DNA of 64,000 nucleotides from NCBI GenBank assembly GCA_028386065.3, contig JAKUCV010002172.1:161338-225337 (forward strand), given 5' to 3'. Below are positions 45,259-55,870 of this stretch, in pieces. A model generated the notes under the pieces. The model did no database searches. It was not told where the DNA came from and saw only the letters and a list, made by a program, of their open reading frames with translations. Both the position numbers and the translations under genes were made by a program. This DNA is from Turnera subulata (taxonomy: Eukaryota; Streptophyta; Magnoliopsida; Malpighiales; Passifloraceae). Every line of letters begins with the position of its first letter. The first letter of the stretch is position 1.

Positions 45259-45482
45259 ATCACCTTCCCATCTGTGACGAACTCCCGGGCCCATTATCTT
45301 TGGTTCGCTAAACAATTGCTTTAAATAGAGTCATTGGGGTTTAAGGAAGGGTTTTTCCTGGATTTCGTCCGATAATTAAATTCAGGTGGCGACTCCAAAG
45401 ATAATGGGTGTTGGTTAAGTTGAAGGTGTTAAGGGAAAGGTGAGGAGATCCAAGTGATTTTGAGTCGGGCTCTCACATCGGG

Positions 45483-45803
45483 CAGCTGATCACACTGATT
45501 GCAAAAAAATTTGGAGTGAAGTCAACCAAATCTGCTACTCTCATGCAGCTTGGCCAGATTGATCGACAAAATCTGTCCAGCATGAGTATCAAGCTCACTC
45601 AAAAGGGCCAATATAAAGTGATCATGGCTGGAGAAATTGTCGAGGAGACTCAGTTGGATGATCTTGGCACTCATGTGAGTTTTTTGGAGACTAATTTCGT
45701 AGCTCTCCGGGATGAGATAAGAAATCTTAAGGCTGATATGATGGAGCAGTTTGAGCTGGTTCTTTCCAGATTGCCCCCTACAACACTTTCTGATGATGAA
45801 TGA
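45483..45803 (+). pseudogene. Sire-A 3' ORF, segment 3 (C-terminus)
   Basis: QLITLIAKKFGVKSTKSATL opens in the same frame as the codon at 8159-8161, where Tat-N entered. Sire-B has the matching ALITLRAKQLKIKSTAANKL at about 24252. A C-terminal coiled helix (LETNFVALRDEIRNLKADMM) precedes the TGA at 45801-45803. This proves that pieces 2 and 3 were one ORF. Confidence 0.85.
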
Positions 45804-46038
45804 AGCCTGTCTCGATCTGATGCTTTAGGATTCATGCATTACATTCATCTTTGTTCTCTACTTTAGTTTTGTAATCTGGTTCTATTTTTGTTGGTGATAT
45901 TCCTGAATATTTTCTATATTTTTGGATATTGTGGTTAATGTTTGGATAATTGCTCTTTTGAATGTTTCACTCTGCATGATCTTTACTCCATTCCTATATC
46001 CTAGCTCCCTTTTTGTCTTTGCCAAAAGGGGGAGAAAT
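45804..46038 (+). other. Sire-A 3' UTR and polypurine tract
   Basis: Non-coding, T-rich, ending in CCAAAAGGGGGAGAAAT (46022-46038), the PPT, as in Sire-B. Confidence 0.75.
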
Positions 46039-46500
46039 TGTTGTGTTGATAGATTTTCATGCAGGAATAAGTATTGATATGGTTTTATGAAAAACCACAT
46101 CATACGCGGTTAAAAACCACTATGGGTCTTTGACTTGGACGTTTATGCAGGGACTATTGTGAATTAGTTGATGCTATTGATTAATCATATTCTGATGAAA
46201 TGGTTGTTGATTAAACCATACCTTTTATCAATCTAATTAAGTGTGGAAATAGGAAATCTATGCCCTGTTTGGAAACTTGTTCTGGGAGCAAGTTTTCTGT
46301 TTTTAATGTTTTTAAAATTTTTAGAACTTGTTTGGATGTCCAAAAACAATCAAAACAACTTTCAAAAGTTGTTCCGTTAGAACCCAAAATAGGGAACAAA
46401 AAAAATTTGTTTTGTCTATTCTATCAGAACAGGCGGTGGTAAAATTATAAATAAATAGAACTGTGAATTTTATTAATAGCAATCTTGTAAATAGGGGAAT
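46039..46500 (+). repeat. Start of Sire-A 3' LTR
   Basis: TGTTGTGTTGATAG follows the PPT. An inverted pair ATGGTTTTATGAAAAACCA lies at about 46079-46097. A TATA-like TATAAATAAATAG stands at 46448-46460. No second LTR copy is in the window, so its length and end are unknown; similarity to a MITE-like CCTGTTTGGAAAC sequence begins at 46264. Confidence 0.55.
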
Positions 46501-47093
46501 GTTGAGAAATTTTCAATTTATCTTCTTCTCCCTTCTACCGTGTGTGGCCAGAAACCTTTCAATATTCTTTTTTCTTTATCCCTTTCTTCTTTATCATGTC
46601 TCTCTCTCTTTTTTATCCTTTACTCACTCTCTTCTTTATCCTCACCATTTTAATTCACGATTTGCAAGTTACACTTACCTACAACTACAAGCATTATCAC
46701 TGAGAAGTTATATCGTGTTTCTACCATTGCACAGGTAATTTTTTATATATTTAAAGAAAATCCTATGCTACCAATTAGTAACTTATCATCGTCTAACATA
46801 TCAATTAAGTTGAGGCTTTCAATCTTTTGTAAGTATAGTCTGGATTTTTTAGGATTAATAATATTATATTGGTGATGATGGTTTTTGTGGAAATTAGGTT
46901 CTTGCTTGAGGGTGGCTTTTGTGGGAACTGGATTTTTGTTCTAGCTTGTTTCTCGCATACTACTATATCAAGCTAACAAACTTGACAAAGTGGTTGAATG
47001 CTAATGTATTAATTCTTTCCTAGCCCCCATCATGGTTGAAGTCTCATTGCCCACACCTTTCTTTTTAATTCTTGTTTTTTTATTTTTTTTTTA
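46501..47093. other. Unclassified LTR-like sequence
   Basis: CT-rich from 46550 to 46720, with a donor-like CAG/GTAATT at 46734. It may be the rest of the Sire-A LTR (plus strand) or the far part of the Del-E2 LTR (minus strand). I could not decide; no gene is visible. Confidence 0.35.
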
Positions 47094-50000
47094 GAACTTG
47101 GGGCGTGACAATTCTCTCCCCCTTAAAAGAATTTCGTCCTCGAAATTCAGGTATTACTGTAGCACCAAAGATATTATCAATCCTTTGTACAACTCTTAGT
47201 CTTTCACTCAAGTAGTGCTAGCCTATTACTATTTTACTCCTTTCATACACAATCTTTACTACATCACTTATCTGAATACTAATTCTTACATCTCCCATAC
47301 GCTTACCTCAGAATCATTCTTTCTTATAATCTTACCCTCATAAACACTTTCCTTGAGCTCAAATACCTGAGGGAGTCATCACTTTGCAACATAAACCTTA
47401 TATTTTTCTAGGGATATAGCTCACACTTATTAGTGTAGCCCGTCTTAGTGACTCGGTCTTGATCTATTGGATTGTAGTTCTCGACTATCTAATAATCTCT
47501 TCTTGCCACATTACAAATAGATAGACTATACAATACTTGCTAAACTTGAATATTTCCTTTCTTTAAAATTATTTTCAAAATAATACTTACAAGAATACCT
47601 CCTACCTTGTGATGAAACTCTCTACGGGCAGCCCTTTCCTACGATGCGTTAGATTTACTACGCATATCGTGGCAGCTCCTCCTCGTGCTATGAGTTATCA
47701 CAGGTAGTCTTTACTTCCGTGCAATACTTTTTTTTTTCTTAAAACTGTGATCACATGACTAAAATAAATAAAACTCTAAAAATGTACTATTAGTCTTCCA
47801 AATATAACAATGCAAGTCTCTAATATAGCTTCTCACATAATCTATTTTCTTTGGCAAGTTATTACAATCCATCTACTATTTCTTTTGCTTGCTCATTCAC
47901 CAAGCTTAAAACTTACAACACATATTGTATTACTGAATTTTTCATTCTCTTCTTTAGCATCACTTATCATTTCCTAACTCTTATCCATGCTGTCAAGGAC
48001 AATCAAAGGCCAAACATCTTTAAACAAATTCTAGTTCTCTTACTCATGGCATCATGTCATACATATTCTCTTCTAACATCCATATACATGTTTCATGCCA
48101 AATCTATTTTTGTACTTATCAAAATGACACTTAAACCCCAATAAATCTTATTGATAAATTCATCTGCCTAACTCTTGTCCAGTTCATTCGAAATCTAAAC
48201 TTAATATCAATTCAAAAGATGCAAGCTTGAAACAATTATTATGATAGAACATTCCTTGAATTTCCTCCAAGTTGATGATGATAACTCATGAAAATAAATA
48301 AATACTTTATACTCCATCCAAAGTCCTTAGACATACTTGAGCAACACTTGCTATTTGATTATCTAACTCTAGATACTTTAGTGAATGATCAACTCAACTA
48401 TTCTCTAGTGAATAGACTTTTATAAACATAATCTTCCTCAATTGTATCATAAAACACATAGGAATCATATAAAATAACTATCTATACTTATAACTCTAAG
48501 AAATCATCAAAGTCAAACTCTTTATGCTTCCTTTCTTGCTAATTCTTGATTACCGCATTTACTACACTATAATACTCAATTCTTGTTCTATCTATTCTAT
48601 AGTGCTATAGAATCACATACCTACTCCACCAAGCTTCAAACATCCTGTGACATCATAAACTTGTCTTCCCTGACGAATTTATGGCTCCATAAAATTTTCA
48701 ATCATATTCCTGCACGATTACACATCATTAATTATACAACCTTGATTCCTACTCAAGTCAAAACTAAACCACTCGCTCGAGATCAATCACTAAAACCTAT
48801 TCTATAATTCCTTAGATAACTTTAAGTTCACCAAAATTATTTGCTGTACTTCACAGCTCCAAGTTGATAGAATCGTCGATCCACTCTGCTCCGATAATTG
48901 TGACACCCCGCTCCCAGATGTCCTTAAACTTATTCTTAGACCTTTAAATAAACTACTATACACTTAAAAGTCCAAAAGCATCTCCTTTATATATAAAAGT
49001 AAATAACCCAACCTGTATAAAACTAAACTTCATAATCTCTACCAAACCATCCGGCAGCTACAATCTGCCCTCAAACCATACAATACAACTGACCAAAATA
49101 CATGTCCTCAAGAGTACATCAAATATTAAATATGAACTCAACATTTGTTCACTTGTACTTCTCTAGCCGAGAATCATTTATAGAAACCTGCGCAACTAAA
49201 ATTAAGTAATAATAATGTGGTCAGGCCCCTCAGTGAATGGTTAAAGAGCCCAATAAACAAGGAACAATATTTAATTAATCATAAATAAATACATCTGAAA
49301 TATAAATCCTTAGCATATAAAACCAACTTGACACCGTGAAAACTCTTTTTATGACTCTCCCGGGAAATACTACTAGCGATGACCACATAATATGAAGCTA
49401 CAGCAGATGCCGTGAATATCTACAGGCGAATCTGTCTATGCTAACACGCGTGTAGCAAACCCCCTAAGGGTAAGGGACACCCGATACACAGCCCAAAGCC
49501 TTAACGTGCACCGAATGCGGCCCCAAAAGCCTTTAACCCACTACGTGTACATCGCTAGATACTAAAAAAATTTAACCCTTTTATTGGACTTAATAATCTG
49601 TATGTGAACATATATTAACAACATTTATATGCAAAAGCATAAATAATAATATTTCTTCAAAATTCATAATAAAAATTAGGGATTTAACTACTCACCTTAA
49701 TTCCTTCCTTAAGCTAGGCATTGTCATTCCTTAATAAACATCCCTCACAAAAGTCATTTCCTCCAATGTAAGGCATATAATTCCTTTTAGTCCCAAATCA
49801 TCCATAACATAATCATTGCATCATAATAATTCTGTCATTCTAGCATGAATAATTAATAACCCTCAAATCATCATTAATTAAACAATCACCTTTTCAACTA
49901 GGACCAAAATGAAAATATAAATAAATTAAGGATTAAACTATAAGGACTTATATGCACAGAACGAAACTTAAGGGACTAAACTATAACTCAAACTTATCAT

Positions 50001-50150
50001 CTTCAGCCGCCATTTTTGCTACTGCAGGAGCTAAAATGCAGCTCTCTCTCCTTGTCTCCTTCACCAAAACTCAGGTCCTTCTCCATCGCTATCAATTTCT
50101 ATATAAAATGAAGGAATGTATAGTGCAAGAAACTTATATTTTCTAACGAT
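46980..50150 (-). mobile_element. Del-E2, second non-coding chromovirus-like LTR element
   Basis: On the minus strand an LTR starts TGTCACGCCCC at 47110, preceded by a PPT (CTTTTAAGGGGGAGAGAAT, 47111-47129) and a TTTCGAGGACGAAATTC tail. The other LTR begins, in plus orientation, TGTGACACCCCG at 48899, next to a diverged initiator-Met PBS (minus TATCGGAGC). The interior (47130-48890) has no coding but shares ordered blocks with Del-E1. Outer limits are uncertain; a minus TATA (TATATAG near 50092) supports an LTR up to about 50150. Confidence 0.55.
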
Positions 50151-50211
50151 ACAGCGGAAGCAAGATCGAGAGCTTAGCTCAATTTACCGGTCGGTGGAAT
50201 TCGTCACGGTT
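50151..50211. other. Junction between Del-E2 and Cop-F
   Basis: Contains AACGATACAGCGGAAGC, resembling the edge of some plant Copia LTRs in reverse. The Cop-F LTR may therefore extend further left than 50212. Confidence 0.3.
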
Positions 50212-50513
50212 TGTTGGATCGGCTTCTGAGTCTCCACAATCTAAACCCTCCTTACTGTGCTCTCAAGATTCTGTATGTATGCTGTGATAGTTTTTCACTC
50301 ACTTGCATTATCACCCGTCGGGTAAGCAGTTTATAGGAAAAACACAGTTGCCTGGTTGTTGAGATATCCCTTCACTATACTTTACAGCAAAGAAATAATT
50401 TTCCTGCACCCATTATGGGTGAACGGATCATTGTTGCCTGATTAGTGATGGTCCCTAGAATCAGTCACGTCCGTGCACCCCATTCTGGGTGTACTTGTCG
50501 TTTTATTCCAACA
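50212..50513 (-). repeat. 3' LTR of Cop-F
   Basis: 302 bp, minus-strand TGTTGGAATAAAACG to GCCGATCCAACA, with matching TGTTGGA/TCCAACA ends. It is preceded by the PPT GAGTGGGAGA (minus, about 50515-50525). The left boundary is chosen from the terminal inverted repeat only. Confidence 0.6.
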
Positions 50514-50643
50514 TCTCCCACTCACACATAATGGGAGTGCGCACATACAACAATCATGAGAAACAAATTCTCTGAGAGTCATAGAATTTCATACAGGGAA
50601 GTAGATTGTGCGACCAGCATACTTTGAGAGTCAAACGCTATAC

Positions 50644-52167
50644 TGTGAATACCCGACCCAAAATCACTTGGGCCTATTCACCTATTCCTTTCACCTTTTT
50701 CCTCGGGTCAATCCCATGTCATTGGAGTCGCCACCCAAATTTTATTATGGACAAAACTTTGGAAAAAACTTCAAATGAATCCATTAGGCAACCGGTCATG
50801 GCGAATCAAAGACATGGGATCGGTGTTTCATCATGGATGGGAAGGTGTTAGGCACCCATCCATGTTGGGTCGAAACCTTGTGCAATTGGAGAATACAAGT
50901 ATGCCTTGTGCAAGTGTGCAATGAAGATGGTCGATTCAGCTTCTGGTCCCAACTGCAAAGTTGTAGCTCTCCCTCTTAGCTTTCCATAGAGTCTAAGATC
51001 ATAGCAATTCGACTTCTAGAACTTGGGATATAAATTATTTCCTAAGCCTGCTCGCATCAAGTCCTTCTACTCAGATTACCCACTTTCTTGGCTCCTAGAT
51101 TGCTTTTGATTGATTCCTCCTCTTGATCTCCTCTTGATTTCCACCTGTTGGATTCTTGTTTGATGCTTTCCCAAGAAATTTCTCCAGAGTTTCTGCCTAT
51201 AGGAATGTTTTTAGGCTTGGAGAAGTAGAGTTTCTCCAAGCAAACAAAGCTTACGGGGGTGTGTGTATAATGAGAGATTGCTCCCCTGAAATGTGTGTGA
51301 GGGGTCCTATTTATAATGTTTTTGGAAGCCTAGGGGCGTGGACTTGCTTAATGGTGAAGATTATGCCCGAAAATCTGGTCCAAAACCGCGTAGGATCGAA
51401 TTAGAAACAAAATCGGAAAAATCGGGGATTCTGGGCACCCGTAACCGCTATTGCCGGCGGTCATCTGCTGGATGACCACCAGAGTCGGGGGTCATGAGGG
51501 GATGTCCGCCAGCACCTGGAGGTCGTCGCGAGATGACCGTCGGTCACACCGCGTGTCACCTATTCTTTCCTTTTTTGACCCCCATTCCCCCTAATTCAGC
51601 TCTAATTTGATCCTACCGCGTAATCAACCCAGAATCACTCAATTACTTGATCATCACTCCCCTAAATCATTCCATAACAGATTAATTACTTATTAATACC
51701 TATTTCATACTAAATCATACTAAAAACAACATTCCTACATAAAGGATGATTTAACTCTGACTTTCTACGAAAATCAGAGATAAAATTAGCCTGCAAGAAA
51801 TGTGTTAATGGGCTAGAAAAACTTTGGAGAATTCATTTACTTGGACCCTTAAACCCATTCCTAACCCAAAAATAAATCATATCAATATAATTGGGTTAAA
51901 AACAACTAAAGGAGCCCAAGCAATGAAATGAAATATATTTCAATGTAAGTAAACCTTATTATATGTTTTACCCTAAGATTAAATCACCTCATTAATCCTA
52001 AGGTTTAAATGCACAATGGTTTAGATTACCAAAATACATAAGCTCTACTAAATTAAATTCCTATCATGCCTTCACTCGAAATCAAATCATCTCATTAACT
52101 TCAAGTTTAAGCATGTTTGGAATCTAGTTTTAGTAAAATGTTCGTGGGTCAAATTTGGGTGTTCACA
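50644..52167 (-). mobile_element. Solo LTR S3, Tat/Ogre-like Gypsy
   Basis: Plus-strand limits TGTGAATACCCGACCC and TTTGGGTGTTCACA; 1,524 bp, the same length as S1. Perfect target duplication TATAC (50639-50643, 52168-52172). It interrupts the Cop-F 3' UTR. It carries the GC-rich units (51430-51550) and the hairpin near 51755 with one mismatch. Confidence 0.93.
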
Positions 52168-53096
52168 TATACATCTGTTAGGAATATATAGCCTCTCATA
52201 AAAATTTAAGTAGATCAGAAAGTACGGAAGTACCCTAGATCATAAATCACATTAGAAAATCGGTCGAAGATCTCTCTTATTAAAATACATTATATTCACA
52301 ATTATAACCATAAGTCATAACTGGTGCACCTAAGAATACAAACTAATGTGATTTCGGCAATGATCTTCCTCCTCTCACGATCCCCTTGACTCAACTTGAC
52401 TCGCTTTTCTAGATATGTCCCGCTAGACCGAATCAGTATCCATGGTCCTTTGGCAACACACTAAGATAGCAAGCATCAAGCTGAATCTCAGATACCTGAT
52501 CGGAGTCCTGAGGGTACACAGCAGAGCCAGCATAGAAGCTCAGGGTCTCACACAACAATAAGCGAAGATTAAACTTATGCTAACCCATTTGGTCGATAAT
52601 GATGCACACATGATATGAAACATGTGCTACAACATTTTCTCCTTTCCAGTGGAGCGTATGTCTTTTTCCGTATGAAATGTTGTACAGACGATATTTAGAC
52701 ACCATAAGGATCCAAACTTGAGTTCCTTGATCTATCCATTAACTTGAACTCACATCTGGCCCATAAAGTAGACTAGATGAACATATTTCATCTATGCAAT
52801 GACCTTTGTCATTACTCGTTCGACGTTTAAGCCATTGGGTCTCAAATTATCCATATAATAACTTTACTTAAAACTCGTCTCATCTCCATTTATCACTAAG
52901 ATAAGGAGGCGGTTACCTGTGTGAGAAGGCTAACCTCTTGTCTACTCGACATACTTTATAATGAAGCAATTAATTGAGGAATGTACATAACATTCATCCA
53001 AGAAAAACACATATATGTATGAAATTCAATTCTATTGATAATTAGAAAAGCATTAAATAGTCTTGTGAACAATGGGAAATAAATAAAATGAAGTAT
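52168..53096 (-). other. Cop-F 3' UTR
   Basis: Non-coding sequence between the pol stop and S3; continues at 50514-50643 to the PPT. No frame or motif of note. Confidence 0.6.
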
Positions 53097-55154
53097 TCAA
53101 AGCCTATGCAACCCTTGAGACTTAATGTGTTTAACAAACACATCTCTAAGTACAGGCTTAGTCAATGGATCTGCCAACATATCCCCTGTAGGTAAATACT
53201 TCACATTCACCACCTTGCGTGCAACCATGTCTCTCGCATAGTTATACTTGATATCTATGTGTTTGGTTTTGCAATGGAACATAGGATCCTTGGTGGAAGA
53301 AACTGCAGCCTGACTGTCACAGTAGACTAACACTGGATCAGTGTTTTCTGCATTACCAACAAGGCGCTCTAAGAACCTTTTCAACCAAACAGCCTCTTGT
53401 GCTACTGAAGCGAGAGCCACACATTTAGCTTCCATCATGGACAAGGATAGACATGATTGTTTCTTACTGCTCCAGAATATGGCACAACCACTTAGTAAGA
53501 AAACATATCCAGACGTAGATTTTTTATCTTCTGCATCCCCTCCATAGTTAGCATCAGTGTACCCAATCAATTGTAGATCCTGCCCGCCTCGATAACAAAG
53601 TGAGTAATCAGCAGTCCCTTTTAGATATCTTATGATTCTCTTTACTGCTTTCCAATGTGCTGGGCCTGGGTCAGATTGATATCTGCTTACCAAGCCAACT
53701 GCTTGACAGAAATTTGGTCTAGTGCATACCATAGTATACATCAGACTTCTGACTGCGCTCCGATATGGAACTCGGCTCATTTTTTCTCTTTCTTCAGGGG
53801 TCTTAAGACACATAAGATTTCCCAAGGTATGGCCTTTGCTAATAGGAGTGTCGATAGGGTTACTGTTTTGCATGTTAAATCGTTCAAGAACTTTTCTAAT
53901 ATAATTCTCCTGGAAGAGATATAATAGTTTCTTAGAACGATCTCTCGAAATCTTTACCCCAAGAGTATATGCAGCTTCACCCATATCCTTCATCTCAAAT
54001 TGAGATGACAACCATGTCTTAACCTCGTTGATGAACTCCATATCATTTCCAGCTATAAGCATGTCATCAACATATAATGTCAAAATCACAAACTTGTTTC
54101 TAGATCTTTTGGTATATACACAATGGTCTTCTTCCATCATAGTAAAACCATTTGATAAGACAACATTGTGAAAACGTATATACCACTGCATTGAAGATTG
54201 TTTAAGACCATAAATAGACTTCAAAAGTCTACAAACCTTATGTTTGTGGCCTTTTTCAATGAAACACTCAGGGGATTCCATGTAAATCTCTTCACTCAAC
54301 TCACCATTGAGAAAGGCAGTTTTTACATCCATCTGATGTAATTCTAGATCTAAGTTTGCAACAATAGCTAAAATCAGGTGAATAGAGGTAAAACGTACAA
54401 CAGGTGAGAAAATCTCTTCGTAGTCTATCCCAACCTGTTGTGTATACCCTTTCGCCACTAGTCGAGCCTTATATCTCTCAACTATGCCATCAGCCATGAG
54501 CTTAATCTTGAGAACCCATTTGTTCCCAATGGCTTTGCGCCCTTTAGGGAGATCAACTAGTTCCCAAACTTTGTTGACTCGCATGGACATAATCTCGTCT
54601 TCTATTGCTTTTGTCCATTTGTCCTTAGAAGGGCTTGAGAGAGCCTCTTTTACATTTCTTGGCTCATGGTCATGATGCAAAAGCATCATAAAGGGTTCAC
54701 CACCTTCGATATCAAATCGTCGACAAGGAGTCTTTACAGGTGAACTATGTCTTAATTGTGATCCATTGTTCCCATCCGGATCAATGTGGCTCCCACTCGG
54801 ATCAAAAATGTTAATCTTACTCCCACTTGGAATGAGATGCATTTTGTCACTCTCACTTGAAGCAACGGGATTACTTGCATTTGCATTTGATAATGAAGGA
54901 GGTTGTTGATGAGAGACAAACTCATCATCTGTTAAAATTCTCCCACTCGAATTAAGTGATCCTTGATCCTCATTCTCAAACAAAGATAGGTCTTGTCCTA
55001 CTTGACCCATCTTAGGAAACTCTTCCCCTAAGATTGTGACATCGCGTGACTCAAATTCTGTTAGACTCCCACTCTCATGCCGGCTTATGAACACATAACC
55101 CTTTGAGGTTTCTGAGTACCTAATAAAGATGCCTTTTTTACCTCTTGGGCCCAA
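53097..55154 (-). CDS. Cop-F reverse transcriptase and RNase H, open frame
   Basis: 685 codons without a stop. The integrase tail (GPRGKKGIFIRYSETSKGYV) and a linker take residues 1-165; RT follows: KWTKAIEDEIMSMRVNKVWE, YKARLVAKGYTQQVGIDYEE, LHQMDVKTAFLNGELSEEIY, SIYGLKQSSMQWY and an intact YVDD at 361-364. RNase H shows YTDANYGG (D534), a changed SMMEAK (E575; usually MEAEY) and YCDSQAA (D613), ending LADPLTKPV. It is the best preserved coding stretch of the window and suggests a rather recent element. It is part of a polyprotein, so it lacks its own start; integrase and gag upstream are broken. Confidence 0.85.
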   Translation of the reverse strand: MGPRGKKGIFIRYSETSKGYVFISRHESGSLTEFESRDVTILGEEFPKMGQVGQDLSLFENEDQGSLNSSGRILTDDEFVSHQQPPSLSNANASNPVASSESDKMHLIPSGSKINIFDPSGSHIDPDGNNGSQLRHSSPVKTPCRRFDIEGGEPFMMLLHHDHEPRNVKEALSSPSKDKWTKAIEDEIMSMRVNKVWELVDLPKGRKAIGNKWVLKIKLMADGIVERYKARLVAKGYTQQVGIDYEEIFSPVVRFTSIHLILAIVANLDLELHQMDVKTAFLNGELSEEIYMESPECFIEKGHKHKVCRLLKSIYGLKQSSMQWYIRFHNVVLSNGFTMMEEDHCVYTKRSRNKFVILTLYVDDMLIAGNDMEFINEVKTWLSSQFEMKDMGEAAYTLGVKISRDRSKKLLYLFQENYIRKVLERFNMQNSNPIDTPISKGHTLGNLMCLKTPEEREKMSRVPYRSAVRSLMYTMVCTRPNFCQAVGLVSRYQSDPGPAHWKAVKRIIRYLKGTADYSLCYRGGQDLQLIGYTDANYGGDAEDKKSTSGYVFLLSGCAIFWSSKKQSCLSLSMMEAKCVALASVAQEAVWLKRFLERLVGNAENTDPVLVYCDSQAAVSSTKDPMFHCKTKHIDIKYNYARDMVARKVVNVKYLPTGDMLADPLTKPVLRDVFVKHIKSQGLHRL

Positions 55155-55870
55155 TTTCCCATGTTTATGAGAAGAATCAAGTGTATAGGCAACACAACCC
55201 TAAGGTCTTAGAACACTCAGGTCGGGTTGTTTACCAGTCCACAACTCACATGCAGTGGTTGGAACTGATTTTGTAGGCACTCGGTTAAGTGCATAGGCAG
55301 CTGTCAATAAGGCATCACCCTAAAAGGTAGTTGAAAATTGAGCTTGTGCCATCATTGACCTAACCATCTCGAGAAGCGTTCTATTCCGTCTCTCTGCAAC
55401 ACCATTTTGTTGAGGAGTGCTAGGTATAGTCAACTGATGATGAACTATGCCCTTTTCATCACAAATTCCTTTGTATTGGGCCGAGAGATACTCGCGGCCA
55501 CGATCAGTTCGTATGGCCTTAATCTTTCGATCCAATTCCACTAAGCTCATATAGCTTTGGAAGCATGTTAGTGCCTTTGATTTGTCAAAAATCAGATAGA
55601 CATAACCATACCGAGTATAGTCGTCTATAAATGTGATGAAATAGTATGCTCCATGCCTGGCCCTAACATTCATCGGCCCACAGAAATCTGAATGGACTAA
55701 TTGCAAAGGAAATTCAGCTCTAGTCGCTCGAAAGGTTTTCGTGCTGATTTTCTAGCTAGACAACATTCACAAGTAGACAATTCCACTTGTTCGATGCCTG
55801 GAAGCAAACCTTGTTTTGCAAGTCTTTGCATCCTTTGTTGGCCAATATGACTAAGGCTAGCATGTCATAA
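55155..55870 (-). pseudogene. Cop-F pre-integrase and integrase core
   Basis: HASLSHIGQQRMQRLAKQGL and STCECCLARKSARKPF are the pre-integrase zinc region; a frameshift near 55735 leads to the integrase core in 55706-55320: LVHSDFCGP (D7), IRTDRGREY (D68) and NGVAERRNR (E105). A TAG at 55320-55322 and another stop near 55200 separate it from the RT frame. Integrase inserts the cDNA into host DNA. Confidence 0.85.

Larger units (their letters stand above)
8162..45477 (+). mobile_element. Tat-N, non-autonomous Tat/Ogre-like Gypsy holding four younger elements
   Basis: 5' LTR 8162-9813, PBS 9816-9833, interior to 37131, 3' LTR 37132-45477. The flanks ACGGG (8157-8161) and TCGGG (45478-45482) are a target duplication with one change. 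Removing Sire-B, Sire-C and Ath-D leaves about 10.7 kb. No gag, protease, RT or integrase is recognisable. Instead there is a decayed plant-mobile-domain gene on the opposite strand, a coiled-coil ORF remnant, a Cassandra-like 5S sequence and tandem repeats before the PPT. Tandem repeats at that place and a GGCGACTCC-type PBS are typical of Tat/Ogre elements. Confidence 0.85.
37132..45477 (+). repeat. 3' LTR of Tat-N, split by Ath-D
   Basis: Begins TATAAACATCC (G-to-A changed TGTGAACACCC), continues to 38484, is interrupted by Ath-D, and resumes at 45264 with CTTCCCATCTGTGACGAAC to TCTCACA at 45477. Without the insertion it is about 1.57 kb. TATA box at 37922-37930; hairpin at 37475-37498 with shortened arms. 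Confidence 0.87.
1..46240 (+). mobile_element. Sire-A, outer Sirevirus-like Copia, 3' part only
   Basis: This is the outermost element of the nest. The window opens inside its RNase H domain, and its 5' half lies outside. The 3' ORF follows in three pieces (568-1878, 7027-8161, 45483-45803), then a polypurine tract at 46024-46037 and an LTR beginning TGTTGTGTTGATAG at 46039. The order pol, extra 3' ORF, PPT, LTR is that known for Sireviruses. The element is cut by S1, Del-E1 and Tat-N. The right end of its LTR could not be placed; 46240 is only where recognisable LTR sequence stops. Confidence 0.75.

Noticed and set aside
46264..46440. MITE suggested by CCTGTTTGGAAAC
   Set aside because: No matching inverted terminal repeat or target duplication was found on the other side.
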